Of a stretch of DNA of 45,482 nucleotides, positions 19,476 to 27,518 are shown piece by piece. How positions within the stretch are numbered: position 1 is the stretch's first letter; the number at the start of each line of letters is the position of its first letter. The position numbers and the translations under genes are program-made. This DNA comes from Pseudomonas fluorescens (GTDB lineage: Bacteria > Pseudomonadota > Gammaproteobacteria > Pseudomonadales > Pseudomonadaceae), in contig NZ_JAGGOF010000028.1 in assembly GCF_018614775.1 (NCBI RefSeq), positions 41,646-87,127 of the forward strand. The letters run 5' to 3'. The notes beneath the pieces are model-generated. The model was not told the origin of the DNA. It did not search any database and was given only the letters and a program-made list of their open reading frames with translations.

Positions 19476-19693
19476 TGCGGCTCTTTCTTGCAGGGAGAGA
19501 GGCGCAGAGGGTACGAAACCCCAAAGGGAAATGGTGCTTGTGGTCCTCTTTTCAGAAAAGCCCTACAACGCACTGTGAAAATGCCGATTCAGCAGGCTGA
19601 ATTTTTTGGTCGATCAGCCGGTTTAGGCCGTATAAACTTGCGCCACAGCGCCGGCCGGCAGATGTCTCGGCGCGTCAGACAAGAGAGTGAGTA

Positions 19694-20398
19694 ATGGGCG
19701 CACAGTGGAAGGTTAAACACAAAGAAGCGGCTGCGAACGCCAAGGGCAAGATCTTCGGCAAGCTGGTGAAGGAAATCACCATTGCCGCGCGCAACGGCGC
19801 CGACACCTCGACCAACGCGCATCTGCGCCTGGTGGTCGAGCAGGCGAAGAAGGCCTCGATGCCGCGCGAGACCCTGGAGCGTGCGATCAAGAAAGGTTCG
19901 GGCCAGCTCGGTGAGACCGTGCAGTACCACCGCGTCACCTATGAAGGGTTCGCGCCGCATCAGGTGCCGCTGATCGTTGAATGCGTGACCGACAACATCA
20001 ACCGCACCGTTGCCGAAATCCGCGTCGCATTTCGTAAGGGCCAATTGGGCGCTTCGGGTTCGGTGGCGTGGGACTTCAACCATGTCGGCATGATCGAGGC
20101 CTCGCCGGACAGCCCGGACGCCGATCCGGAAATGGCCGCCATTGAGGCCGGTGCCCAGGATTTCGAAGCGGGCGAAGAGGGCGCGACCTTGTTCATCACC
20201 GATCCTGCTGACCTCGACGCGGTGCAGAAGGCCTTGCCGGAGCAGGGTTTCACCGTGTTGGCGGCCAAATTGGGCTATCAACCGAAAAACCCGGTCGCCG
20301 GTCTGACCGACGAGCAGATGGCTGAAGTCGAAGCCTTCCTTGAAGGCCTCGATAACCACGATGACGTACAGGACATGTTTGTCGGGTTGGCGGGGTAA
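19694..20398 (+). CDS. YebC/PmpR-family protein
   Basis: A 234-residue three-domain protein of the YebC family, with the diagnostic N-terminus ([19 protein letters not shown]) and motifs [25 protein letters not shown] and GSVAWDF. Family members have been described as DNA-binding regulators (PmpR controls quinolone signalling in P. aeruginosa) and as translation factors relieving ribosome stalling. The N-terminus MGAQWK resembles the YeeN-like paralogue group more than the ruvC-linked YebC (which begins MAGHSKW), so a name is withheld. AGAGAGTGAG precedes the ATG. A TATAAA about 60 nt upstream is a possible -10. It converges with the LRR-kinase gene across a perfect hairpin. Confidence 0.9.
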   Translation: MGAQWKVKHKEAAANAKGKIFGKLVKEITIAARNGADTSTNAHLRLVVEQAKKASMPRETLERAIKKGSGQLGETVQYHRVTYEGFAPHQVPLIVECVTDNINRTVAEIRVAFRKGQLGASGSVAWDFNHVGMIEASPDSPDADPEMAAIEAGAQDFEAGEEGATLFITDPADLDAVQKALPEQGFTVLAAKLGYQPKNPVAGLTDEQMAEVEAFLEGLDNHDDVQDMFVGLAG

Positions 20399-20410
20399 CC
20401 GCAGGCCTTT

Positions 20411-20442
20411 CCGTGGCGAGGGAGCAAGCTCCCTCGCCACGG
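20411..20442. terminator. Perfect 15-bp hairpin between convergent genes (REP-like)
   Basis: CCGTGGCGAGGGAGC pairs perfectly with GCTCCCTCGCCACGG across two bases. It belongs to a second GTGGCGAGGGAGC family common in fluorescent pseudomonads. It abuts the stop codon of the kinase gene and probably limits transcription in both directions, although no U-tract follows. Confidence 0.7.
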
Positions 20443-21762
20443 TCAGTCGTTTAACCGGCTCAACAGCGTTTCAATCTCCTCGAACCCCGGTCGTGCCAGC
20501 ACTTCTGGCTGGCAGCAGCCGGCCTGCAAATCTTGCAGCGCTGTCAGCGCCGCGGCATCAAGCGCCGGTTCGATTCTCTCCAGCAGTTCCCCCAGTAAAA
20601 TCCCGAAGGCCCGTACTTCGATGCGCTGCAATGCGCGCGTTTGCCTCGTGTCGGTGGTGGGATGGAACGACGCCGCACCAAAGTCCCCCAGCAGGCAGTC
20701 GCCTTGGTCGTTGAACAGAATGTTGTGCGCGTACAGATCACCGTGGGTGATGCCCTGGCGGTGCAGATGCGCCGCCACCGAGGCGATGCCGCGGGCGATG
20801 CGCAAGGCAGCGGAGGCGCTGACGCGCAGCTCGTCGGCATACACGTCGCGGGTGCACGAGGCCAGGCTTGGCAGCCCGGCGAGGTTGCGGTAACTGGGCT
20901 CGATCAGCGCCATCACCAGCCCGGCCTGCTCCTCGGGATGGCCGGCGACCTGGCCCAGCACGTCGATCAGGTTGGGGTGTCGACCGGCGGTGATGCAGGC
21001 GTGCATTTCGTGCAGCGGCGAACCGTCACTGGTCATCTGGCCTTTGTACAGTTTTACCGCAACGTTTCGCGCCGCCTGGCCTGGGGCTTGCCACAGCGCT
21101 TGGTAGATCACTCCCGACGCGCCTTCACCCAACGGTTGCTGCAGGTTCAACTGCGACCAGTCGATAGGCGTCGTCGTATTCAAAGCGACGGCGTCGGCCT
21201 GGGGTTCCAGCGGATTGCCGGCGTAAGCCAGCCAACTGAGGCTTGGCAGTTCCAGCAATCCTTGCGGCAGTTCAACCAGTTGATTGGCAGCGATGCGCAG
21301 CAGTTCGAGACGCTGGCACTGGCCCAGACTCGAAGGCAGCTGCTGTAAACGGTTACCGGCCAGCATCAGTTTTTGCAGGTGCGTGCGTTGGCCCAGTTCA
21401 TCAGGGAGGTCGCTGATGCAGTTGTCGGTCAGGATCAGCCAGCGCAGCCGCAGCGGCAAGGCAGCGCCGGTTACGCGCTCAATGCGGTTGGCCTTGAAGC
21501 CGATCATGGTCAACGCGGCGCAACGGCCCAGGCATTCGGGCAGTTCGGTGAAGCGGTTGTCCGAGCAGAACAGCACCCGCAGGCGGGTCAGCCGATGCAG
21601 GTCGTCGGGCAGCGCGTCGAGTTGATTGCCGCTGAGGTTGAGAATTTCGAGGGAATCGGCCAGGTCGAAGATTTCCCGCGGAAACTGCGTCAGGCCGCAG
21701 GCCAGGTCCAGGCGAGTCGTGCCTGAGAGCTGGCCGGTGCGGAGTTGGGTGAGGGTATCCAT
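20443..21762 (-). CDS. Leucine-rich-repeat / serine-threonine protein kinase fusion
   Basis: A 439-residue protein joining about seven leucine-rich repeats (residues 15-185; units such as LEILNLSGNQLDALPDDL and LQKLMLAGNRLQQLPSSL) to a eukaryotic-like kinase (about 203-439). The kinase has a glycine loop LGEGASGVIY (211-220), the ATP-anchoring Lys237 in VAVKLY, the catalytic loop HGDLYAHN (Asp342, Asn347) and DFG (360-362), so it should be active; the usual HRD is HGD. No membrane segment or signal peptide. Start at MDTLTQL, from which the first repeat is in register; no strong ribosome-binding site is seen, and upstream in-frame codons give unrelated sequence. Substrate unknown. Confidence 0.9.
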   Translation of the reverse strand: MDTLTQLRTGQLSGTTRLDLACGLTQFPREIFDLADSLEILNLSGNQLDALPDDLHRLTRLRVLFCSDNRFTELPECLGRCAALTMIGFKANRIERVTGAALPLRLRWLILTDNCISDLPDELGQRTHLQKLMLAGNRLQQLPSSLGQCQRLELLRIAANQLVELPQGLLELPSLSWLAYAGNPLEPQADAVALNTTTPIDWSQLNLQQPLGEGASGVIYQALWQAPGQAARNVAVKLYKGQMTSDGSPLHEMHACITAGRHPNLIDVLGQVAGHPEEQAGLVMALIEPSYRNLAGLPSLASCTRDVYADELRVSASAALRIARGIASVAAHLHRQGITHGDLYAHNILFNDQGDCLLGDFGAASFHPTTDTRQTRALQRIEVRAFGILLGELLERIEPALDAAALTALQDLQAGCCQPEVLARPGFEEIETLLSRLND

Positions 21763-21830
21763 GGATGGGGTCAGTTCATTGCGTCTGGACGCCGCATGAT
21801 ACCGGCAAAGCGTGGGTGGATGTGCTCGCC

Positions 21831-22877
21831 CTAGCGCTCGATACTGCGGTTCCACCGGGCGTTCCAGGCCGGGCGCTGTTCGTTGACCTGATCCCAATCC
21901 ACGGCGATCGCGGTTCCCAGGTATTGCTTCATCGCTTCCACCTGGCCACGAGTCTTGTCGGTGGTCGGGGTGTTCGGGTTCGACGGGATCTGGTCGCCTT
22001 CTTCCAGGGCAATGGCCTGGGCTTCCGGCGTCAATAGAAATGCCGCGAGTTTCTGCGCCAGCTCAGGTTGGGTGTTCTGGGCGATGGTGCATTCGGCGAC
22101 GTTGAGGACCACGGCGCCTTCCTTCGGTTGTGCGTACTCCACCGGCATGCCCTTGAGTTTAAGCGCGGTCACCTGGGTCGGCGTCAGCGGGAACAGGGCC
22201 GCTTCGTCGGTCTGCAGCATTTCGGAAATCTTCGCCGAGCTGGGAATGTATTCCAGCACGTTGCGCCCGATGGTGTTCGGCCAGGCCTTGAAGCCTGGTT
22301 CGACATCACTTTCGGTACCGCCCTGGATCCGGTTGAACATCAGGAAACCGTGCAGGCCGAAGGTCGACGAGGCCATCGACTGGAACACCACCTTGTCCTT
22401 GAAACGCGGGTCGGCCAAGTCCATCCAGGACGTCGGCGTGTTCCAGCCTTTTTCCTTGAACAGCCGCGTGTTGTAGGCCAGACCCGTCACCCCGAGGCTG
22501 ACAGCGACGGCCTGATCCTTGATACGGCCCTTGGCCGGGATCTGCGCCAGGGTCGGGCTGTCCTGCAGCTTGTCGCACAGTCCCATGGAGATGGCGCGGT
22601 ACATGATGCCGTCATCGAGGAACATCACGTGCATCTGCGGGTTGCCTTTACTCGCCTGGACCTTCGCCAGGATGTCGGCGGAGGTGCCGGGCACAATCAC
22701 GACTTTGACGTTGTTGGCTTTCTCGAAGGCCGGCAGGACCTTGTCGGCGTAGAGCCGCTCCATGGTACCGCCGTTCATGCCCAGGTACAGCGTCGGCTCG
22801 GCGTGTGCCTGGCCAACGGTGAGCAATGCGCTCAAGCAGGAAAAACCCAGTAATGCAGTGCGTTTGACGTTATTCAT
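21831..22877 (-). CDS. Periplasmic substrate-binding protein of a Pot-type ABC importer
   Basis: A 348-residue protein with a clear Sec signal peptide (MNNVKRTALLGFSCLSALL..., cleavage after AHA near residue 26) and the fold of family 1/8 solute-binding proteins (LYLGMNGGTMERLYADKVLPAF at the mature N-terminus is typical of PotD/spermidine-putrescine-like and iron-binding relatives). AGAGGAAGG precedes the ATG. It is the last gene of the operon formed by the ATPase, two permeases and a three-subunit dehydrogenase, 17 bp after the preceding stop. The ligand is presumably what the dehydrogenase oxidises, most likely an amine, amino acid or opine. Confidence 0.9.
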   Translation of the reverse strand: MNNVKRTALLGFSCLSALLTVGQAHAEPTLYLGMNGGTMERLYADKVLPAFEKANNVKVVIVPGTSADILAKVQASKGNPQMHVMFLDDGIMYRAISMGLCDKLQDSPTLAQIPAKGRIKDQAVAVSLGVTGLAYNTRLFKEKGWNTPTSWMDLADPRFKDKVVFQSMASSTFGLHGFLMFNRIQGGTESDVEPGFKAWPNTIGRNVLEYIPSSAKISEMLQTDEAALFPLTPTQVTALKLKGMPVEYAQPKEGAVVLNVAECTIAQNTQPELAQKLAAFLLTPEAQAIALEEGDQIPSNPNTPTTDKTRGQVEAMKQYLGTAIAVDWDQVNEQRPAWNARWNRSIER

Positions 22878-22894
22878 GGCGCGACCTTCCTCTA

Positions 22895-24010
22895 TCAAGC
22901 AACGGAGATGGAGTGAAACCGGGTGATGGAAAACGCATCCAGCGGCGTGCTTGATGCGCCGCTGCAGATGATCTCGGTGAGCGCCTGGCCCACCGCGGGA
23001 CCGATCTGGAAGCCGGCGCCGGCAAAACCGAACGCATGCAGCAGGCCGGGTTGGGTGCCGCTGGGGCCGATCACCGGCTGGCGATCGGGCAGGTAGCCTT
23101 CGGTGCCGCTCCAGGTGCGAATCGCCTGGGCGCCTTCCAGAAACGGGTAAAGTTCGACTGCCTGGCGCAGGATTTCGAGCACGGCGTGCTGGCCGGGCCG
23201 GGCGCGCGCAGTGTCCAGGGCGAAACCCTGACCGCCCCCCAGCACGCAGTTGCCACGGGCGACTTGGCGCGCGTAGATACCGCCACCCTCGACGCCGGTG
23301 CTGGCGTCCATGACCACTGGCAGGGGTTCGGTGACCAGCATCGCCGGGTGCCCCGCGTGCATGGGCACCGCTTCGCCGAACTGCGCGGCGAAATGGCTCG
23401 CCCAGGCGCCGGCGCAATTGAGCAGCCACGGTGCATGGAACACCCGGCCGGTTTCGGTGTGTACGCTGAAGCGTCGGCCGTCGTGCTCGACGGTGCTGAC
23501 GGCACATTGTTCGTGGATCTGCGCGCCATGCCGGCGGGCTGCCTGGGCAAAAGCCGGCGATACCAGGCGCGGGTTGGCGTGGCCGTCATCCGGACACAGC
23601 GACGCCCCCACCGCCACGGCGCCAACCCACGGGAAACGAGCGCGCAATTGGTCACGATCCAGCAGTTGCAGATCCAGGCCAAAGCCCTGGCTGCTGGCGG
23701 CGTAGTCGTGCAGGGCGCGCAGATCATCGAGGCTGCGGGCGAGTTTCAGATGACCGCTGCGCTGGTATTCGCCATCAATGCCGATCAACTCGGGCAACCG
23801 GCTCCAGATTTCATGGGCCCGTTGCGACAGGGGCAGTTGCGACAACGGTCGGCCCTGGCGGCGTACACCGCCGTAGTTCACGCCGCTTGCGTGCGAGCCG
23901 CAGAAATCCCGTTCCAGCAGTGCCACTCGGCGTCCGGCCTTGCTCAGGAACAGCGCGGCCGAGGCGCCGACGATGCCGCCGCCAATGATCACCACGTCGA
24001 CTTCGCTCAT
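22895..24010 (-). CDS. FAD-dependent amino-acid/amine oxidoreductase subunit (DadA/HcnC-like)
   Basis: A 371-residue D-amino-acid-oxidase-fold flavoprotein with the FAD Rossmann motif VVIIGGGIVGASAALFLSKAG at 5-25 and a C-terminal FAD loop HAFGFAGAGFQIGPAVG. In HcnC, OoxB, NoxB and hydroxyproline dehydrogenases this subunit oxidises the amino-acid substrate and passes electrons to an HcnB-like partner. Here the partner gene lies directly upstream, with stop and start overlapping in ATGA, indicating translational coupling. The substrate cannot be read from sequence. It is about 45 residues shorter than HcnC as I recall it. Confidence 0.88.
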   Translation of the reverse strand: MSEVDVVIIGGGIVGASAALFLSKAGRRVALLERDFCGSHASGVNYGGVRRQGRPLSQLPLSQRAHEIWSRLPELIGIDGEYQRSGHLKLARSLDDLRALHDYAASSQGFGLDLQLLDRDQLRARFPWVGAVAVGASLCPDDGHANPRLVSPAFAQAARRHGAQIHEQCAVSTVEHDGRRFSVHTETGRVFHAPWLLNCAGAWASHFAAQFGEAVPMHAGHPAMLVTEPLPVVMDASTGVEGGGIYARQVARGNCVLGGGQGFALDTARARPGQHAVLEILRQAVELYPFLEGAQAIRTWSGTEGYLPDRQPVIGPSGTQPGLLHAFGFAGAGFQIGPAVGQALTEIICSGASSTPLDAFSITRFHSISVA

Positions 24011-25362
24011 GGCTCGACCTCCAGGCCGAACGGCACGGGCTTGATGGGCGCTTGGGCGCGCAGGCGACCAATCCCGGAAACCGGGCGACCGCTCGTGCAG
24101 GCAATGATTTCTGCCGCTGCGGCGCCGCACATCCGTCCCTGGCAGCGGCCCATGCCAACCCGGCAATGCGCCTTGACCCGGTTGATCTCCCAATGGCCTT
24201 CACCCACCACCCGGCGGATGTCGCCGACGCGGACTTCTTCGCAGCGGCAGATCATCAGATGGTCGGCGGCCTCGGCGGCCCAGTCCTCGGGAAAGGCAAA
24301 TGCACGCTCCAGGCCTTGTCGGAACTGGCCGATGCGTTCGAGGGATTGCTCCAGTTCGCTGCAGCGTTGCGCGTCGATCAGATAGCCCATGTCTTCGAGC
24401 AAGGCCAGGGCCGACCGTTCACCGGCCATTTCCGCAGCGTCGGCGCCCATGATGGCGGCGCCGTCACCAGCCAGATAGACCCCGGGGACGCTGCTGCGCC
24501 CGGCGCGGTCCCGTAGCGGCAGCCAGGCGCGATTGAGGCTGTTCCAGGCGAATTCGCAGCCGAGCAGATCGGCCAGTTGGGTCTCGCTGCGCAAGCCATG
24601 GGCGAAGGCCACCGCGTCGCAGTCGAGGGTGTGTTCACCTTTGGCGTTGCGCCAGTGCAGCGACTGCACCCGGTGTTCGCCGTCGATACGCGACAGGCTT
24701 GCGCCTTGCTGCACGGGGATGCCGTGGGCAGTCAGCCAGGCGCGGTAGTAGAGGCCCTTGGCGAGGGTCGCCGGTTGCGCCAACAGGCCGGGCAGCGCGC
24801 GGACCTGGGCGCTGAAGGGGGAACTGTCGAGCACCGCGACCACGTTGGCGCCGGCTCGGGCGTATTGATACGCCACCAGATACAACAGTGGGCCGCTGCC
24901 GGCGAACACCACCCGCTCACCGATGGCGCAGCCCTGGAATTTCAGGGCAATCTGGGCGGCGCCCAGGCTGTAGGCCCCAGGCAGGGTCCAACCCGGTACT
25001 GGCAGGACCCGGTCGGTGGCACCGGTGGCGACGATCACGCTGGCGTATTCGAGACGGTCGGCGCGACCTTCGTGCAAGGTATCCAACAGGCCGGCTTCGG
25101 TATTCCACACCAATGTGTCGGGACGGTAATCGAGCTGTTCGCGCAGTTCGTCGAGGGTCTGGTGGATGGCGTTGGCCTTGTGCGCATCGAAGCCATAAAG
25201 CTTGACCGGCGAGCGCTTGAAGTTGGCCGGCTGCTGCCGATAGATCTGCCCGCCACCGCGGGCGGCCTCGTCCAGCAAGACCGGATACACGCCGTGGGCG
25301 ACCAGCGTCTGCGCCGCCCGGATACCCGCCGGGCCGGCGCCGATGATGGCGGTGGGTTTCAT
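24007..25362 (-). CDS. FAD/NAD(P)-type oxidoreductase subunit with BFD-like [2Fe-2S] domain (HcnB/OoxA-like)
   Basis: A 451-residue protein with two dinucleotide-binding motifs (AIIGAGPAGIRAAQTL at 4-19; VVFAGSGPLLYLVAYQYARAG near 150-170), the GQIYRQQPANF stretch typical of HcnB and opine oxidase A subunits, and a C-terminal BFD-like [2Fe-2S] domain with cysteines in MICRCEEV and AHCRVGMGRCQGRMC. It probably relays electrons between the flavin amino-acid oxidase subunit and the small ferredoxin-like subunit or quinone pool. Start at MKPTAIIG, with GAGGTGG upstream. A REP element lies between it and the ferredoxin-like gene, an unusual position inside an operon. Confidence 0.9.
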   Translation of the reverse strand: MKPTAIIGAGPAGIRAAQTLVAHGVYPVLLDEAARGGGQIYRQQPANFKRSPVKLYGFDAHKANAIHQTLDELREQLDYRPDTLVWNTEAGLLDTLHEGRADRLEYASVIVATGATDRVLPVPGWTLPGAYSLGAAQIALKFQGCAIGERVVFAGSGPLLYLVAYQYARAGANVVAVLDSSPFSAQVRALPGLLAQPATLAKGLYYRAWLTAHGIPVQQGASLSRIDGEHRVQSLHWRNAKGEHTLDCDAVAFAHGLRSETQLADLLGCEFAWNSLNRAWLPLRDRAGRSSVPGVYLAGDGAAIMGADAAEMAGERSALALLEDMGYLIDAQRCSELEQSLERIGQFRQGLERAFAFPEDWAAEAADHLMICRCEEVRVGDIRRVVGEGHWEINRVKAHCRVGMGRCQGRMCGAAAAEIIACTSGRPVSGIGRLRAQAPIKPVPFGLEVEP

Positions 25363-25433
25363 GACCACCTCGTCGACAAGGCCTGGGGCTTTGTGGCGGT
25401 ACATTCAGCGACGGTGGTGACAGACAATTTGCA

Positions 25434-25526
25434 ATCGCGAGCAGGCTCGCTCCCACAGGGGATTTGTGGCGTACCCAACGTCGGGTACCACCACAGACTT
25501 ACTGTGGGAGCGAGCCTGCTCGCGAT
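25434..25526. repeat. REP inverted pair inside the transporter/dehydrogenase operon
   Basis: Perfectly complementary 25-base arms start ATCGCGAGCAGGCTCGCTCC (25434) and CTGTGGGAGCGAGCCTGCTC (25502), separated by 43 bp. It separates two subunit genes of one probable enzyme, so it could protect or divide the operon mRNA. Confidence 0.95.
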
Positions 25527-25549
25527 GAGGTCATGCCTGCTGGAAACGG

Positions 25550-25840
25550 TCATACCAGCCGTCCCGGTTCGCGGCTGATGTGCTGGCCCGCTTCGAGCAG
25601 GGTCGAGCAGGCGCGGACGCGGCGGCCGTCGCCCAAGCGGACCCAGCAGTCCTGGCAGGCGCCCATCAGGCAGAAGCCGGCCCTGGGCTCGGCGCTGAAA
25701 TCGCTGCCGCGCAGGTGCTCGCTGCAGGTCAGCACAGCGGTGAGCAGGGTGTCGCCCAACAGGCCGCTGGCCGGTGCGCCGTCGAGGGTAAAGTCCAGGG
25801 CCGGGCGGTCGCCTTCGGCCAGTCGTTTCAGCAGAGCCAT
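25550..25840 (-). CDS. Small [2Fe-2S] protein, third subunit of the dehydrogenase (HcnA-like)
   Basis: A 96-residue ferredoxin-like subunit with the cluster motif Cys57-x4-Cys62-x2-Cys65 and Cys78 (AGFCLMGACQDCWVRL ... VRAC). An additional Cys39 is present. The size and motif match HcnA and the gamma subunits of opine oxidase and D-hydroxyproline dehydrogenase complexes. It lies seven bases after the permease stop codon and upstream of the large flavoprotein subunit genes, as expected for one operon. It cannot act alone; electron transfer within the heterotrimer is the likely role. Confidence 0.88.
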   Translation of the reverse strand: MALLKRLAEGDRPALDFTLDGAPASGLLGDTLLTAVLTCSEHLRGSDFSAEPRAGFCLMGACQDCWVRLGDGRRVRACSTLLEAGQHISREPGRLV

Positions 25841-25847
25841 GGCGCCC

Positions 25848-26642
25848 TCATTGTTTACCTACCAGAACCCGATCCAGGCCATAGACCCGATCAAGCAGAA
25901 TCATGGTCAGCGCCGTGAGCGCGATGACCAGTGCCGACACCGCCGCCATCATCGGGTCGATGGATTCGGTGGCGTAGACATACATGCGCACCGGCAGGGT
26001 TTGCGTGGCCGGCGAAGTGACGAAGATCGACAGCGTGACCTCATCGAAACTGTTGATGAATGCCAACAACCAGCCCCCGGCCACACCCGGCAGAATCATC
26101 GGCAAGGTGATCTGCCGAAACAGCGTGAAGCGCCCGGCTCCCAGCGATTGCGCCGCCTGTTCGGCACTGCGATCCAGGCCGATGGCCGAGGCAAGCACCA
26201 GGCGCAGCACATACGGAGTGATCACCAGCACGTGGGCGAAGATCAGCCAGGCGAAGCTGCCGTTCACGCCCATCAGCGCGAACAAGCGCAGCAGCGCCAC
26301 GCCAAGCACCAGGTGCGGAATGATGATCGGCGACAGGAACAGCCCGTTGAAAAAGTCTCGACCGGGGAATTCCAGGCGGGTGATCGCCAGGGCCGCCGGC
26401 ACCGCAATCAGCGTCGCCAGCGAAGCCGCGCAAAACGCCAGGATCAGGCTGTTGTAGAACGCATCGACGAAGTCCGCGCGCTCGAACACCGCACGGAACC
26501 AGCGCAGGGAGAACGCCGTGGTCGGCAGGCTCAGGGTGTTTTCCGGGGTGAAGGCCACGAGGCACACCACCACCAGTGGCGCCAGCATGAACACCACCAC
26601 CAAGGCATGGAACAACAGGGCGAAAGGACCGTTCCTGGACAT
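25848..26642 (-). CDS. ABC transporter permease, PotC type
   Basis: A 264-residue inner-membrane permease with six predicted helices. The cytoplasmic EAA loop that contacts the ATPase is EQAAQSLGAGRFTLFRQITL (about 161-180). It pairs with the PotB-type permease encoded just upstream (six-base gap) and the PotA-type ATPase. Pot-type systems import polyamines, but the same architecture also serves opines, aminoethylphosphonate and iron, so the substrate is open. Confidence 0.93.
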   Translation of the reverse strand: MSRNGPFALLFHALVVVFMLAPLVVVCLVAFTPENTLSLPTTAFSLRWFRAVFERADFVDAFYNSLILAFCAASLATLIAVPAALAITRLEFPGRDFFNGLFLSPIIIPHLVLGVALLRLFALMGVNGSFAWLIFAHVLVITPYVLRLVLASAIGLDRSAEQAAQSLGAGRFTLFRQITLPMILPGVAGGWLLAFINSFDEVTLSIFVTSPATQTLPVRMYVYATESIDPMMAAVSALVIALTALTMILLDRVYGLDRVLVGKQ

Positions 26643-26648
26643 GACGAA

Positions 26649-27518
26649 TTACCCCAATGACTTCTTGTAGCGGCCTTCGATCATGCGGTTCCACGACAGC
26701 ATGATCAGCAGGTTGAGCAGCAGCAGCGCGACGGCAATGGCCGCCCCCATGGGCCAGTTGAGCTCCGACAGGTACTGGTCGTAGATCAGCGTGGCGACCA
26801 TTTTCAAGCGGCGTCCGCCGAGCAGTCCGGGGATGGCGAACGAACTGGCGGCGAGGCCGAACACGATCAGCGTGCCCGACAGCACGCCGGGCATGATCTG
26901 CGGCAGCACGACCTTGCGTATCACCGTGAACTGGCTCGCCCCCAGGGACAGCGCGGCCTGTTCGGCGGCGGGGTCGAGTTTTTGCAGCGAGGTCCAGACC
27001 GGAATGATCATGAACGGCAGCATCACATGGACCAGGGCGATGACCACGGCGAACGGTGTGTAGAGCAGTTTCATCGGCGAGCCGCCGAAGGCTTGCAGGG
27101 TCTGGTTGACCAGGCCATCGGCGCCGAGCAGGAGGCTCCAGCCGAAGGCCCGCACCACCACCGAAATCAGCAGTGGCGTGAGGATCAGGATCAGGAAAAT
27201 CGAGCGCCACGGCGCGCCCATGCGACTGAGGACATACGCCTCGGGCACCCCGATCAACACGCATAACAGGGTGGTCAGGGCGCTGATCCACAGCGTGCGC
27301 AAGAAGATCTCATAGAAGTACGGATCGCCGAGCAGGCTGGTGTAGTGATCGAATGTATACGCGTCGCCGTTGATACCCGAGTTGTAGTCGAAGACGTTGA
27401 ACGACAGCACCAGGGTCAGGCCCAGCGGGATCACCAACAGGCCCAGGTACAAGGCCAGGGCCGGCGCGGACATCAGGTAGCCCTGACGCCCGCGGCGCAT
27501 CGCAGCGATCCACTTCAT
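26649..27518 (-). CDS. ABC transporter permease, PotB type
   Basis: A 289-residue inner-membrane permease with six helices and the EAA loop EQAALSLGASQFTVIRKVVL (about 186-205). Start at MKWIAAMRRG: ATG with GAGGTG upstream; its first bases overlap the ATPase stop (ATGA), so translation is coupled. The periplasmic stretch FDYNSGINGDAYTFDHYTSLL between helices 1 and 2 is typical of PotB proteins. Confidence 0.93.
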   Translation of the reverse strand: MKWIAAMRRGRQGYLMSAPALALYLGLLVIPLGLTLVLSFNVFDYNSGINGDAYTFDHYTSLLGDPYFYEIFLRTLWISALTTLLCVLIGVPEAYVLSRMGAPWRSIFLILILTPLLISVVVRAFGWSLLLGADGLVNQTLQAFGGSPMKLLYTPFAVVIALVHVMLPFMIIPVWTSLQKLDPAAEQAALSLGASQFTVIRKVVLPQIMPGVLSGTLIVFGLAASSFAIPGLLGGRRLKMVATLIYDQYLSELNWPMGAAIAVALLLLNLLIMLSWNRMIEGRYKKSLG

